Source: an uncultured Erythrobacter sp. (lineage in GTDB: Bacteria; Pseudomonadota; Alphaproteobacteria; Sphingomonadales; Sphingomonadaceae). From it: a stretch of 64,000 nucleotides of DNA. The notes under the pieces were generated by a model. It was not told the origin of the DNA and searched no databases. It was given only the letters and a program-made list of their open reading frames with translations. Positions 50,221-58,393 of this stretch are shown here, one piece after another. A program made the position numbers and the translations under genes. The DNA is taken from assembly GCF_947492365.1 (NCBI RefSeq), contig NZ_CANLMB010000001.1:372001-436000 (forward strand). Direction: 5' to 3'. Positions within the stretch are counted from its first letter, which is position 1, and every line of letters starts with the position of its first letter.

Positions 50221-51207
50221 TTAGCGCAGCGCGGCTTCGATAATTTCGCGCGCTGTGACCGATCGAACGCCGCGTTTGCCGAGATAGGCATAGACCGCGC
50301 GCAGCCAGTCATAGAGCGCCTCGACGCCGGCTTCGTCCTCGGCATATTCGGTGTTGCCGGGTGCGAGGCTGGGGCTGTGCAGCGACAGGACCAGCACTGG
50401 CAGATTGTCGTCGAGCGCGATGTCGATCCCGCGGATCGCTTCGTCAATGGTGACGCCTTCGGGGGTGAGCGCGATCCTTTCGAGCAGGCCGAATCTGGAA
50501 AATCCGCCGAAAAAGGTCGGCAGATGGCGCTGCAAGCGGTGGATCTGGCGACCCAGCTGCCTGAGCATTCCCCAATAGATCGTTGTCAGAGGCAGTTCGA
50601 GCAGCGCACGGTCTTCATCGACCCAATAGGGGCGGACCGGATGATTGGTGTAATCAGGGCCGCCATCATGGCTGTAATCAAACAGCGAGCGCACCGATGT
50701 GTCGATAGCAATTCCGCCTGATTTCAGGATCTCGGAGCTGGCCGGTCCCAACCCATACCGACCGGCGCGATAGATTTGCGGGGCAGTGCCAAAGGCTGCT
50801 TCGATCCGGTCGCGCAAGAGGGAGAACTTGGCCTCCTCCTGATCGCGCGGGAGATTGCCGACATAGGAGTTGCGCGCATTCACCTCTTCATCAAAGGGCG
50901 GGTTGACCCATGGATGCAACTGCACACCAACCTCCGCCGCGCCGCGCTTCACTGCATCGCCGATGATCTCCACCGCACGCGGATCATTGGCGATCGGCCA
51001 GTCGACCAGATAGACCGGATGCGCGCCGATTTCTTCGCAAAAGCTCTGAAAGCGAGGCAGCGCCTCGACATGTTTGAGACCGTGGCCGTCACGCGTAAAA
51101 GGAGCCTCCCAGTCGAACTCCTCTTCGGTATCGATAGTCAGCAGCACACGTTGGCCGAATTCGGGACCGAAGCCGGCAGGGCGCGGCTGGGCAGGCGCTT
51201 CGTTCAT
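50221..51207 (-). CDS. Polysaccharide deacetylase family protein
   Basis: A 328-residue NodB-like carbohydrate esterase fold. LLTIDTEEEFDW holds the catalytic aspartate region, GVQLHPWVNPPFDEE a metal-type histidine, YRAGRYGLGP the substrate arginine, and LSLHSPSL the final histidine. The family is the WalW-type deacetylases found near exopolysaccharide genes. I chose ATG 51207 because AGGGAG lies 7 nt before it; the frame also allows ATG 51249 (342 residues). The nearest glycan gene in view is the glycosyltransferase 28 kb away. Confidence 0.83.
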   Translation of the reverse strand: MNEAPAQPRPAGFGPEFGQRVLLTIDTEEEFDWEAPFTRDGHGLKHVEALPRFQSFCEEIGAHPVYLVDWPIANDPRAVEIIGDAVKRGAAEVGVQLHPWVNPPFDEEVNARNSYVGNLPRDQEEAKFSLLRDRIEAAFGTAPQIYRAGRYGLGPASSEILKSGGIAIDTSVRSLFDYSHDGGPDYTNHPVRPYWVDEDRALLELPLTTIYWGMLRQLGRQIHRLQRHLPTFFGGFSRFGLLERIALTPEGVTIDEAIRGIDIALDDNLPVLVLSLHSPSLAPGNTEYAEDEAGVEALYDWLRAVYAYLGKRGVRSVTAREIIEAALR

Positions 51208-51344
51208 CGAAACGCTCCCTTGCGGCGAAACTCCACCCTGTTCAGTCATTTCGCCTGCCCTTCGTGCCCACTGGCGGTGATGAAGCGCCTATATACCAGG
51301 AATTGTAAGCATGCTCTTACCGCGCGCAACCCGCGGTGGGAAAG

Positions 51345-53222
51345 TCAGTGCTCGCCCGAGGCTTCGCACTCCATGTCGGGCTGCATGGCGGCAGTCTCAA
51401 GCAGTGGCAGGTTGAGCACAATCCGCTCGTCGTCGCGTGTCAGCGAGCCACCTGCGGCGCGCGCTTCGGCGCGGGCAAGGCGCAGGGCAAAGCCTGCTCC
51501 GAACAGCCCGGCATTCACCGCATTGCCAACCGGCTTGGCTTCGGCGGTGAAGATATCTTCTTCGGCAAGCAATTGTGCGGGCAGATCACACGTTAGCCGC
51601 GCCATGCCATTCTCAGCCAAGAGTGACGCTTCGAGCATTTCGCCCGCCGCGCAGCCGCCGCCCAATGTGGCAAGGAGGCGCCACAGGAGCCCCTCTGCCT
51701 GATCGCTATCGAGCGCGACCAATTGCGCGCCGCCAATATCGGCATCATCGAACTCGATACCCGCCATGCGCGGCGCGAGGACCTGTGCAAGCTGGCTCGC
51801 CGTGCGCCGGGCAAGCCCCGCCAGATCGGTTTCGCCCGGATCAAATTCGATCACGCCCGTTTCAAGCTTGGCGAGCCGGTCAAGCTCTTCAAAGCCCGAC
51901 AAGATGCGTGCGGCGTCAGCCGCAATCGCTGCGGCAAGCGCGCGATATTCATGCGGCGCGGTGCCGAACAATTGCTGCTGGATCACCTCGGCATAGCCTT
52001 GAACAGCGGTAACAGGCGTGCGCAATTCGTGGAGCAACTGGCGGATCCGGTCGGCTTCCAGTTCGGCAGCGCTGGGCGCCGTGGGATCGGCACCGGCAGG
52101 GCGGCGGAAACGCCCTAAATAACCGGCAAAATTGCCGTCATCGGTAAAGCGCGGCTGTGCATTGACGATCCATTCGCCCGCAATCGCTTCGGCTCCGGAC
52201 AGCACGAAACGTTCGCCTGCAATCGGTTGACGGCGGGCAAAGGCGCGTTCGAGCGGGGTTTCGCTGGCCGATGCGCCCAGCCGGGGCCGGGCCGCCAGCC
52301 GCGTGCCGATCACCATGGCGGGTGTCTCTCCGTCGGACCACTCGATCCGTCCGGCAGCATCGGCAGCAAAGCCGAATGCGCCGATAAGCTTGACGCTGCG
52401 CAGTTGTTCCTCACCCAGCGGCAGGCGCGGTTCGGTTGCATCATCTGCGGAAGAGCCGCCGCTTTCACGGTTGCGCTTGAAGGCGGCGATCCGTTCGACC
52501 AGCGCCGAAATCTCGCTGCGCCCTTCGCCTGCGGGATCGAAACCGGAGGGGAGAATGGCAGAAGGCGTGGGCGCATCCGCTTGCGGCTCTACGACGTCGT
52601 GCGGAGGGTGCTTGTTAACGTCAATCCCGATTGGCGGTGAGGGCGGCGGCGCGGATGTCTCGTAATCGGGCGCCTCGTCCTCTTCTGGCGAAGATGGCGG
52701 CGCATCTACGCCCTTCGCTTCAATCTGCGTATCCGGCGCGGCGGCTGGCGCTTCCTCGGGAATTCCAACCGGCGAAGGCAGTCCGCGATCACTCACGCCC
52801 AGCCGCTCCAGCAGCTGCTCGACATCCACCGGCAGGTCACGCCGCAGACGCAGGAACCCGCGCGCGCGGATCGGCAGGCGCGGGATCAGCGCGGACCAAT
52901 CCTCTGCTGTCAGCTGCGCGCGATTGAGCGCGGCGGAGGCGACGTCGGGTTCGAAATCGGCCAGATGTGCGGCGAGTTCGGGATTGCGAAAACGCCAGCC
53001 TGCCTCACGGATTATGCGCGCGCGGCTCTCTGACGGAATGGTCTCGCCCAATGCGTCCATCCGCAGCCATGCCGAAGCGACCAGACTCGAATCGCGCGAT
53101 TGCGCTTCGCCTGTGCGGACTGCGCCCAGAATGTCGAGCAATTGCCGGAACTGCGTGCGCCGTCCGACATCGCTATCGGCACGCTGCCGCAGCACTGTCG
53201 CAAGGCGATCATCGAAGAACAT
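51345..53222 (-). CDS. Cytoplasmic histidine kinase with divergent ATP-binding domain
   Basis: A 625-residue soluble sensor kinase. The first 170 residues are helical and of unknown type, then a Pro/Ala/Glu-rich linker (to about 240), a PAS-like segment (about 270-330), a DHp domain with the phospho-acceptor H398 (LLHELRTPVTAVQGYAEV), and a C-terminal catalytic-domain fold. In that last domain the N-box reads LLWRLLATLGGG (no Asn) and the G1 box lacks its DxGxG, although the G2 region (GLFGAGFALRLAR) and GGSL end are present. ATP binding is therefore doubtful. No partner response regulator is in view. Confidence 0.78.
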   Translation of the reverse strand: MFFDDRLATVLRQRADSDVGRRTQFRQLLDILGAVRTGEAQSRDSSLVASAWLRMDALGETIPSESRARIIREAGWRFRNPELAAHLADFEPDVASAALNRAQLTAEDWSALIPRLPIRARGFLRLRRDLPVDVEQLLERLGVSDRGLPSPVGIPEEAPAAAPDTQIEAKGVDAPPSSPEEDEAPDYETSAPPPSPPIGIDVNKHPPHDVVEPQADAPTPSAILPSGFDPAGEGRSEISALVERIAAFKRNRESGGSSADDATEPRLPLGEEQLRSVKLIGAFGFAADAAGRIEWSDGETPAMVIGTRLAARPRLGASASETPLERAFARRQPIAGERFVLSGAEAIAGEWIVNAQPRFTDDGNFAGYLGRFRRPAGADPTAPSAAELEADRIRQLLHELRTPVTAVQGYAEVIQQQLFGTAPHEYRALAAAIAADAARILSGFEELDRLAKLETGVIEFDPGETDLAGLARRTASQLAQVLAPRMAGIEFDDADIGGAQLVALDSDQAEGLLWRLLATLGGGCAAGEMLEASLLAENGMARLTCDLPAQLLAEEDIFTAEAKPVGNAVNAGLFGAGFALRLARAEARAAGGSLTRDDERIVLNLPLLETAAMQPDMECEASGEH

Positions 53223-53516
53223 TCAGCTATGGCTCCAGCCGTAGAACGGGCAGGCACGCCGCGCGCGCCCGGATCGAGAAGGGGCGCATTACCGCCACGT
53301 GTCTTCTACCACCGCAGGACGCCTGTGACAGTGCGCCTCTCACGCGCGTTGCAAAGCGGGACAATTGCTGGCACACATAATAAAATTAGCTTTACGAGTG
53401 CAAAGTCGTGCGCAATCTTGCAGTCTGTTGTTAGAGCGTAAGGCATTGTGCCGCGGCCAAGCAATCAAACGCGCAAAATGTGCAGCGCGCCACATATCAG
53501 GGGAGCTTCACGTAAA

Positions 53517-53978
53517 ATGGCGAATCTGGACGAGATCGACAAACGGCTACTCAGCGAACTTCAGGCAGAGGGACGCGTCACCAATGTCGAGCTGGCGCAG
53601 CGCGTCGGCCTGACCGCGCCGCCGTGTTTGCGCCGTGTACGCGGGCTGGAGGAAGACGGTGTTATCCGCGGCTATCACGCCGATCTTGACCCGTCCAAAC
53701 TGGGCTTTGCAATCACCGTTTTTGCGATGGTGAGCCTGAAAAGTCAGGCCGAAAGCGCGCTTAAAGAATTTGAAGAGCATATGGCCGACCTGCCCGAAGT
53801 GCGCGAGTGCCACATGCTTAATGGCGAGATCGACTTCATCCTCAAGATCGTCAGCCAGGACCTTCAAAGCTTTCAGGAATTCCTCACTAGCAAGCTGACG
53901 CCTGCGCCCAATGTGGCAAGCGTGAAGACCTCGCTGACGATCCGCACCGCCAAGCACGAGCCCGGCGTCCCTCTATGA
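53517..53978 (+). CDS. Lrp/AsnC family transcriptional regulator
   Basis: A 153-residue Lrp/AsnC protein: the N-terminal helix-turn-helix (LDEIDKRLLSELQAEGRVTNVELAQRVGLTAPPCLRRVRGLEEDGVI) and the RAM ligand domain (residues 70-150). GGGAGCTTCACG before ATG 53517 sets the start. The 294-bp gap 53223-53516 before it holds a possible promoter (TTGCTG...TAATAA near 53362-53382) and nothing else I can identify. It overlaps the next gene by 4 bp. Confidence 0.92.
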   Translation: MANLDEIDKRLLSELQAEGRVTNVELAQRVGLTAPPCLRRVRGLEEDGVIRGYHADLDPSKLGFAITVFAMVSLKSQAESALKEFEEHMADLPEVRECHMLNGEIDFILKIVSQDLQSFQEFLTSKLTPAPNVASVKTSLTIRTAKHEPGVPL

Positions 53979-54421
53979 GTGAGGTCGAGCGGATTAGCGA
54001 ACCGCTCCACGGCAATTGCCTGTGCGGTAAAGTCTCGGTCACGTTAACCGGCGCGCATCGCGAAGTCGATGTGTGCCATTGCTCGATGTGCCAGCAATGG
54101 GTCGGCGCGATGTATGCCGGTATCGAAAGCGACAGCTTTGCGATTGAAGGCGATGAGCACGTCTCTACCTACGATTCGAGCGATTGGGCCGAGCGCGCCT
54201 TTTGCGGCACATGCGGCAGCAGCCTTTGGTACAAGTTCAAGCCCACAGGCGGGCGCACCTTTCTCGCAGGAATGTTCAAGCTTCCCGAAGGCCTGCCGAT
54301 CAAGCACCAGATCTTCATCGATGAAAAACCCGACTGGTACGATTTGGCGCAGGAAAGCCCCAAGAGAACCGGCGCTCAAATCATCGCCGAAGCCAAGGCT
54401 GCCGGGTTCAGTTTCGACTGA
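53975..54421 (+). CDS. GFA/Mss4-fold zinc protein (formaldehyde-activating enzyme-like)
   Basis: A 148-residue GFA-family protein. Zinc ligands are arranged as C-x-C (GNCLCGKV), CHCSMC, and FCGTCGSSLWYK. Relatives were proposed to condense formaldehyde with glutathione, but many have unknown roles. Its ATG overlaps the Lrp stop (ATGA), so the two genes are coupled and the regulator may control it. Confidence 0.88.
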   Translation: MSEVERISEPLHGNCLCGKVSVTLTGAHREVDVCHCSMCQQWVGAMYAGIESDSFAIEGDEHVSTYDSSDWAERAFCGTCGSSLWYKFKPTGGRTFLAGMFKLPEGLPIKHQIFIDEKPDWYDLAQESPKRTGAQIIAEAKAAGFSFD

Positions 54422-54590
54422 GCCGCTCCGCCAGAGACCTGCACCTGCGCCATGTGTCGCAAGCTCTCCTGACCCCGCAATAGCTCCACATCGGACCAAG
54501 CCTACGCGTTCTTACGAAGGGTGACGCAGCCTGCGCTCGGCTAGGGGTTTGTGCGGGGGACTTGGCTCTGAACGGATCAAAGGTGGGCTC

Positions 54591-55808
54591 ATGAACGCGC
54601 TGTTCGAATACGAACAATATATGCCGCACGGCATGTGCCTGTTGTGGGAGCCTTGGCTGGTTCTGCTGTGGTCGGGCAGCGACCTGATGATCTTTTCGGC
54701 CTATATGGCGATCCCGATGGCGCTGATCCTGGTCTTGCGAAGACGGCCCGATCTGGCGCATCGCGGACTGGTGACAATGGCGGCCAGTTTCGTCCTGCTT
54801 TGCGGTATCACCCATGCCTTGTCGATCGTGACGCTGTGGTATGCGATCTACCCCTTTATGGGGGCGTTGAAGCTCGCCACAGGCGTGATTTCATTGATTA
54901 CGGCGGTTGTGCTTTTCCGCCTGATTCCGGTGCTAGTCCGCGTGCCCACACCCGACAAACACGAGGCAGTGATCGAACAACTCGAAAGCGCGATGGCCGA
55001 CCTGTCGCGCACGCGTGATGAGCTGGATGCGCGGGTCAAGGAGCGTACGGCCGAGCTCAACCGCGCCAATGCCAATCTCGCTTTCACGGCGCGCGACGCG
55101 GTGCAGCGCAGCCGCAATCTGATCCAGATCGTATCCTCGCTTACACGGCCGGGTGCGGAAGTCGGGCCCCATCCTGATACTTTCCTGCGCGAGCTGCGCG
55201 GGCGGATCAACGCACTCGCTATTGCCACCTCAACCGTGATGGAGAAAGGCGACCATGCCCGCGCCAGCATCGACCGCGTAATCCGCCGACAGGTCGAACC
55301 GCTCTTTGCCAAGCCAAGCCTGCAATTCGTGACCGACGGACCCGATATGGAGATCGGTGCGCAAGGCGCCCAGCAGATCAGTCTGGCGGCGTGGGAGCTG
55401 GCTTCGCGTTTCGCCCAGATGGGGCGGTTCGATCAGGACTCCACCCGTATCGAAGTGAGCTGGTCGATTGAGCGCGAGGCGGATGAACCGGCGAAGTTTG
55501 TTCTGGATTGGCGCGAGACGCTAACGCCACTGACCGAGGTGGGCGAGGTGCAAGAGGCATTGGAAGAGGCACTGGAAGATAACAATCCGATCACCCGCAC
55601 GCCCGACCCATTGCCCGAATTCAGCGAAGCCCTGCTGACTCGCATCATTCCCCACCTGCTCAATGGGCAGGGGCGAATCGATGTCGCCGGGTCAGTTTTC
55701 TCCTACAAACTGACCTGCACACTCGATGCGCTCGACAATTCGCGCGAATTCGCCTCGGGTTTGGATGATGAACGCATGATCGAGCGAAATCTGGTTGCTG
55801 ACCTTTGA
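54591..55808 (+). CDS. Ethylene-receptor-like membrane protein fused to a degenerate HWE histidine kinase
   Basis: A 405-residue protein. Residues 1-117 have three transmembrane helices matching the plant ETR1 ethylene-binding domain. D31, Y38, C71 and H75 correspond to ETR1 D25, Y32, C65 and H69, each shifted by exactly 6; C65/H69 are the copper ligands in ETR1. A coiled linker (about 124-160) leads to an HWE-kinase-like half: RSRNLIQIVSSL at 173-184 aligns with the usual HRVKN segment, with Gln172 where the phospho-accepting His should be. WELASRFAQMGRF replaces HELATNAAKYGAL, so the N-box Asn is lost, while the WRE motif remains. It is probably a pseudokinase receptor. ATG 54591 follows AAAGGTGGG. 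Confidence 0.85.
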   Translation: MNALFEYEQYMPHGMCLLWEPWLVLLWSGSDLMIFSAYMAIPMALILVLRRRPDLAHRGLVTMAASFVLLCGITHALSIVTLWYAIYPFMGALKLATGVISLITAVVLFRLIPVLVRVPTPDKHEAVIEQLESAMADLSRTRDELDARVKERTAELNRANANLAFTARDAVQRSRNLIQIVSSLTRPGAEVGPHPDTFLRELRGRINALAIATSTVMEKGDHARASIDRVIRRQVEPLFAKPSLQFVTDGPDMEIGAQGAQQISLAAWELASRFAQMGRFDQDSTRIEVSWSIEREADEPAKFVLDWRETLTPLTEVGEVQEALEEALEDNNPITRTPDPLPEFSEALLTRIIPHLLNGQGRIDVAGSVFSYKLTCTLDALDNSREFASGLDDERMIERNLVADL

Positions 55809-55835
55809 TGGGCGAAGCCCACTTGGTAATGCCGG

Positions 55836-56522
55836 TCAGATAAACCGTCGCAAGAACCGCCAGGTGCCCCATTGGCAGGCAGCAAAAATTGCCAGCAACA
55901 CAATCACCAGCACGATGCGGCCACCCAGAATTGTTTCGAGCGGCATCTGCATGGTCTGAACACCGGTCCATGCGATCAGGATCGCGATCAGCGCTGCAAG
56001 CACAAATCCTCCGACAAAACGCCAACCCGCGCCGATGGCGATACGCGCAGGTGATTGGCGGCGCAGCCGCTCGCGTTGCACGATGGAATCGGCGAGATAA
56101 TCGAGGTCAACGCGAAAGCTGGTGTGGCGCACTTCGATCGCGTTCTTGGCTGTCAGTCCAGTCAGCGAGGCGGGCAGATCGATGCCGCCCGGCATGGCAG
56201 CGCCGTCGACTAGGCACGGGATCAACCGCTTGCCGCTTTCCAGCGCGGCTTCGATCTCGCGCCGGACGAAATCCTCCGCACTGTGCAAGCGCGCCATTCC
56301 CTCGCCAGTATCGGCGCCCTGCCAGCCGGGGCCGATCACCGCGAGCACCACATCGGCTGCTGCGATTTCGGCATCGAGCCGGTCGGGAAAATCCTCCCCG
56401 TGCGCGATAGCGTCAACGTCGAGAAAGACGTGATCGATATCCGGATCGAGCGCGAGATTATCGGCAATCCGCGCGGCGATATCCTTGCTGTCGGAGCGGC
56501 GGTAGGAGATGAAGACGCGCAT
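55836..56522 (-). CDS. TIR domain protein with two C-terminal transmembrane helices
   Basis: A 228-residue protein. An N-terminal TIR_2 domain (RVFISYRRSDSKD; HVFLDVDAI; VVLAVIGPGW) carries E89 in FVRREIEAAL as the likely catalytic glutamate. Two transmembrane helices follow (about 168-189 and 200-222), so the TIR faces the cytoplasm on the inner membrane. The upstream gene encodes a lipoprotein; the ATG at 56522 shares its A with that gene's stop (TGATG). A TTG at 56525 could add one residue. Confidence 0.85.
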   Translation of the reverse strand: MRVFISYRRSDSKDIAARIADNLALDPDIDHVFLDVDAIAHGEDFPDRLDAEIAAADVVLAVIGPGWQGADTGEGMARLHSAEDFVRREIEAALESGKRLIPCLVDGAAMPGGIDLPASLTGLTAKNAIEVRHTSFRVDLDYLADSIVQRERLRRQSPARIAIGAGWRFVGGFVLAALIAILIAWTGVQTMQMPLETILGGRIVLVIVLLAIFAACQWGTWRFLRRFI

Positions 56523-57613
56523 CAATCGCTCTGCTCTGCAACCGGTGCGAAGATGCGCGGCAATGCCTCGTCGAGGCCGGAGCGTTTCAGATGTTCGCGC
56601 GGGGGAATCCGGCCCGGCGCGATCATCGAAAGGTCATAGCCGATCCCGTCATTGACGAATTCATAGATCAGCGCGGTGACGCGGTAGCGGTCGCTGAAAT
56701 CGATTTCGCGCGTATCATCGGACAGGTCGCTAAAGCCGCCAATCACCCGCCGCTCCGCCTCCTCCACCGCCAGCGTCTCGCGCGCGGCACAAAAGGGTCG
56801 GTCGCTGACGACGATAGCGAGGTAACGGTAATAGGTCTTGGGCCGTTCGAGAAACAAATCACGGATCGAGACGAGCAATCCGATGCGGTCTTCGCCCGGT
56901 TTGAGGTAGCGCGCAGTGCCTCTCACCCCTGCGCCTTCGGGGTCGGTGCGTTCGGTTTCGGTCACGATGATATAGCCGCCCGGAACCGCGTAAAAGGCGT
57001 GCTGCTCATAACCAGCCTCGTTCAAGGCATCGCGCAGCATCTGACCGGTTTCGTAAAGCGAGCGCCCCTCGCGCGGGCCGAGATAGCGGTCGAGTGCGAT
57101 ACGCGAGGAGGCTTCCTCGGGTGGCCAGGAGGGGTAGCGCGGTAGGCTGAGGCTGGCCGGTTCACCGGGTGCGCAGGGGTCGGAGCTTGCCGCCAGAGGC
57201 GCTTCGGCAGCTGCCGGAAATTCTTCGATTGTGGGCGAAGTAGTGGGCACAGACTGCGCGCGGCTGGTGATCTGTACGCCGCGCGTTCGGCCTGAATTGG
57301 CCGTATCCCTGCTGCGAAACGCCCGTGTGATCTGGTCAGCCGAAAGAGTTGTAGTGCTGCCTAAATTGCCCGCTTCGACGTTAGTATTGCCCTGAATTGC
57401 AAGCCCGACTCCCGGCGTAACGCCTGTCACTGGAGAAGGCTCTTCGACGGTGAGCGCAGGAGGCAGCGGAGGCGGCGGAGAGGGCGGAGGAAGGGGAGAA
57501 GGTTCCTCGATAACGGCCGGTTCAATCACAGCAGTGGCAACGCCGCCATCGCGCGAGCCGGTGCAACTCGCCAAAACGCCGATAATCACCAGACCCTGAA
57601 CCGCTCTCAGCAT
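56522..57613 (-). CDS. Lipoprotein of unknown function coupled to the TIR-membrane gene
   Basis: A 363-residue protein with lipobox LASC (C17), a long Pro-rich stretch (about 34-60), a Ser/Thr-rich spacer, and a globular C-terminal half (about 150-350) with SLYETGQMLRDALNEAGYEQHAFYAVPGGYIIVTETER and YRYLAIVVSDRPF. This half resembles small periplasmic sensor-like domains but I recognise no family. It is translationally coupled to the TIR protein, suggesting the two form one membrane-spanning device. Confidence 0.78.
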   Translation of the reverse strand: MLRAVQGLVIIGVLASCTGSRDGGVATAVIEPAVIEEPSPLPPPSPPPPLPPALTVEEPSPVTGVTPGVGLAIQGNTNVEAGNLGSTTTLSADQITRAFRSRDTANSGRTRGVQITSRAQSVPTTSPTIEEFPAAAEAPLAASSDPCAPGEPASLSLPRYPSWPPEEASSRIALDRYLGPREGRSLYETGQMLRDALNEAGYEQHAFYAVPGGYIIVTETERTDPEGAGVRGTARYLKPGEDRIGLLVSIRDLFLERPKTYYRYLAIVVSDRPFCAARETLAVEEAERRVIGGFSDLSDDTREIDFSDRYRVTALIYEFVNDGIGYDLSMIAPGRIPPREHLKRSGLDEALPRIFAPVAEQSD

Positions 57614-57703
57614 ACCAAACCGGCCCCCATTCCCGTCCTCGCAGCAGGGTAATGGATAGGCGGCGGCTTGTCAGCCCGTTGCAGGATGTGGTCAGCGCGC
57701 CGG

Positions 57704-58393
57704 TTACGCAGTTAGGCCCCACTTAAGCGGCGCAGGCAGACTGGCGGAGCAATAGTCGATCTGCAACACATGTCTGCGCAATTGCTCACCAGTTCCACAT
57801 ACAGCATCTGAACGATGCAAAATGCTGGTTGAATACAGCCACACATCTCCAGGATCGGCTTCGCAGAAATGGACTTCGCATCCCGCAACCACTTCGGAAA
57901 CCAACCCTTCTTCGATCCGCCCGCACCTTTGTGAGCCAAGCGCGATTTGCAGAGGTGCGTTGTTGAGCCGGATCTGGTCAAGGTGGATGCGAACGGTCAA
58001 CATTTTCTCGATCAGCGAGAACGGCGGCTCAACATGAATCGCGTCTTTCTTACGCGTCCAAGGACCAAATCCGTCGAAATCGTGCTGCTCCGCAACGCAG
58101 ATTGTGCGGTCCTGATGCCAGCCCAGCGACCAATTCGCGCCGGGCGACTTGTCGAAGGCGATCGCGCGGACAGGTCGCGCGTCAGGCCCGATATGCGACG
58201 CAACCACATCGCCAATCGCGCTGCCGTATGTCAGCTGCGGACCCAGAACTCCCAACTGATCCAGCCGGTGACCAGGAGACGGTTCAAGGTTCTGATAAAT
58301 CTCGCTAATCGCTGGGATCAGCTCCTTCGCAAGCGACGGATAGAGTTGCGCCCCGTCGGCAGCGAGACTTAGCTCTCCCGCTCGGCCAGCCAT
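57704..58393 (-). CDS. Phytanoyl-CoA dioxygenase (PhyH)-like protein
   Basis: A 229-residue Fe(II)/2-oxoglutarate oxygenase of the PhyH superfamily. The HxD iron ligands are in LGWHQDRTI, the distal histidine in ILHRSDAV, and the RRHVLQIDY segment holds the arginine that should bind 2-oxoglutarate. The start overlaps the end of accC by 25 bp, so it is probably cotranscribed with accB-accC; the substrate is unknown. Confidence 0.8.
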   Translation of the reverse strand: MAGRAGELSLAADGAQLYPSLAKELIPAISEIYQNLEPSPGHRLDQLGVLGPQLTYGSAIGDVVASHIGPDARPVRAIAFDKSPGANWSLGWHQDRTICVAEQHDFDGFGPWTRKKDAIHVEPPFSLIEKMLTVRIHLDQIRLNNAPLQIALGSQRCGRIEEGLVSEVVAGCEVHFCEADPGDVWLYSTSILHRSDAVCGTGEQLRRHVLQIDYCSASLPAPLKWGLTA

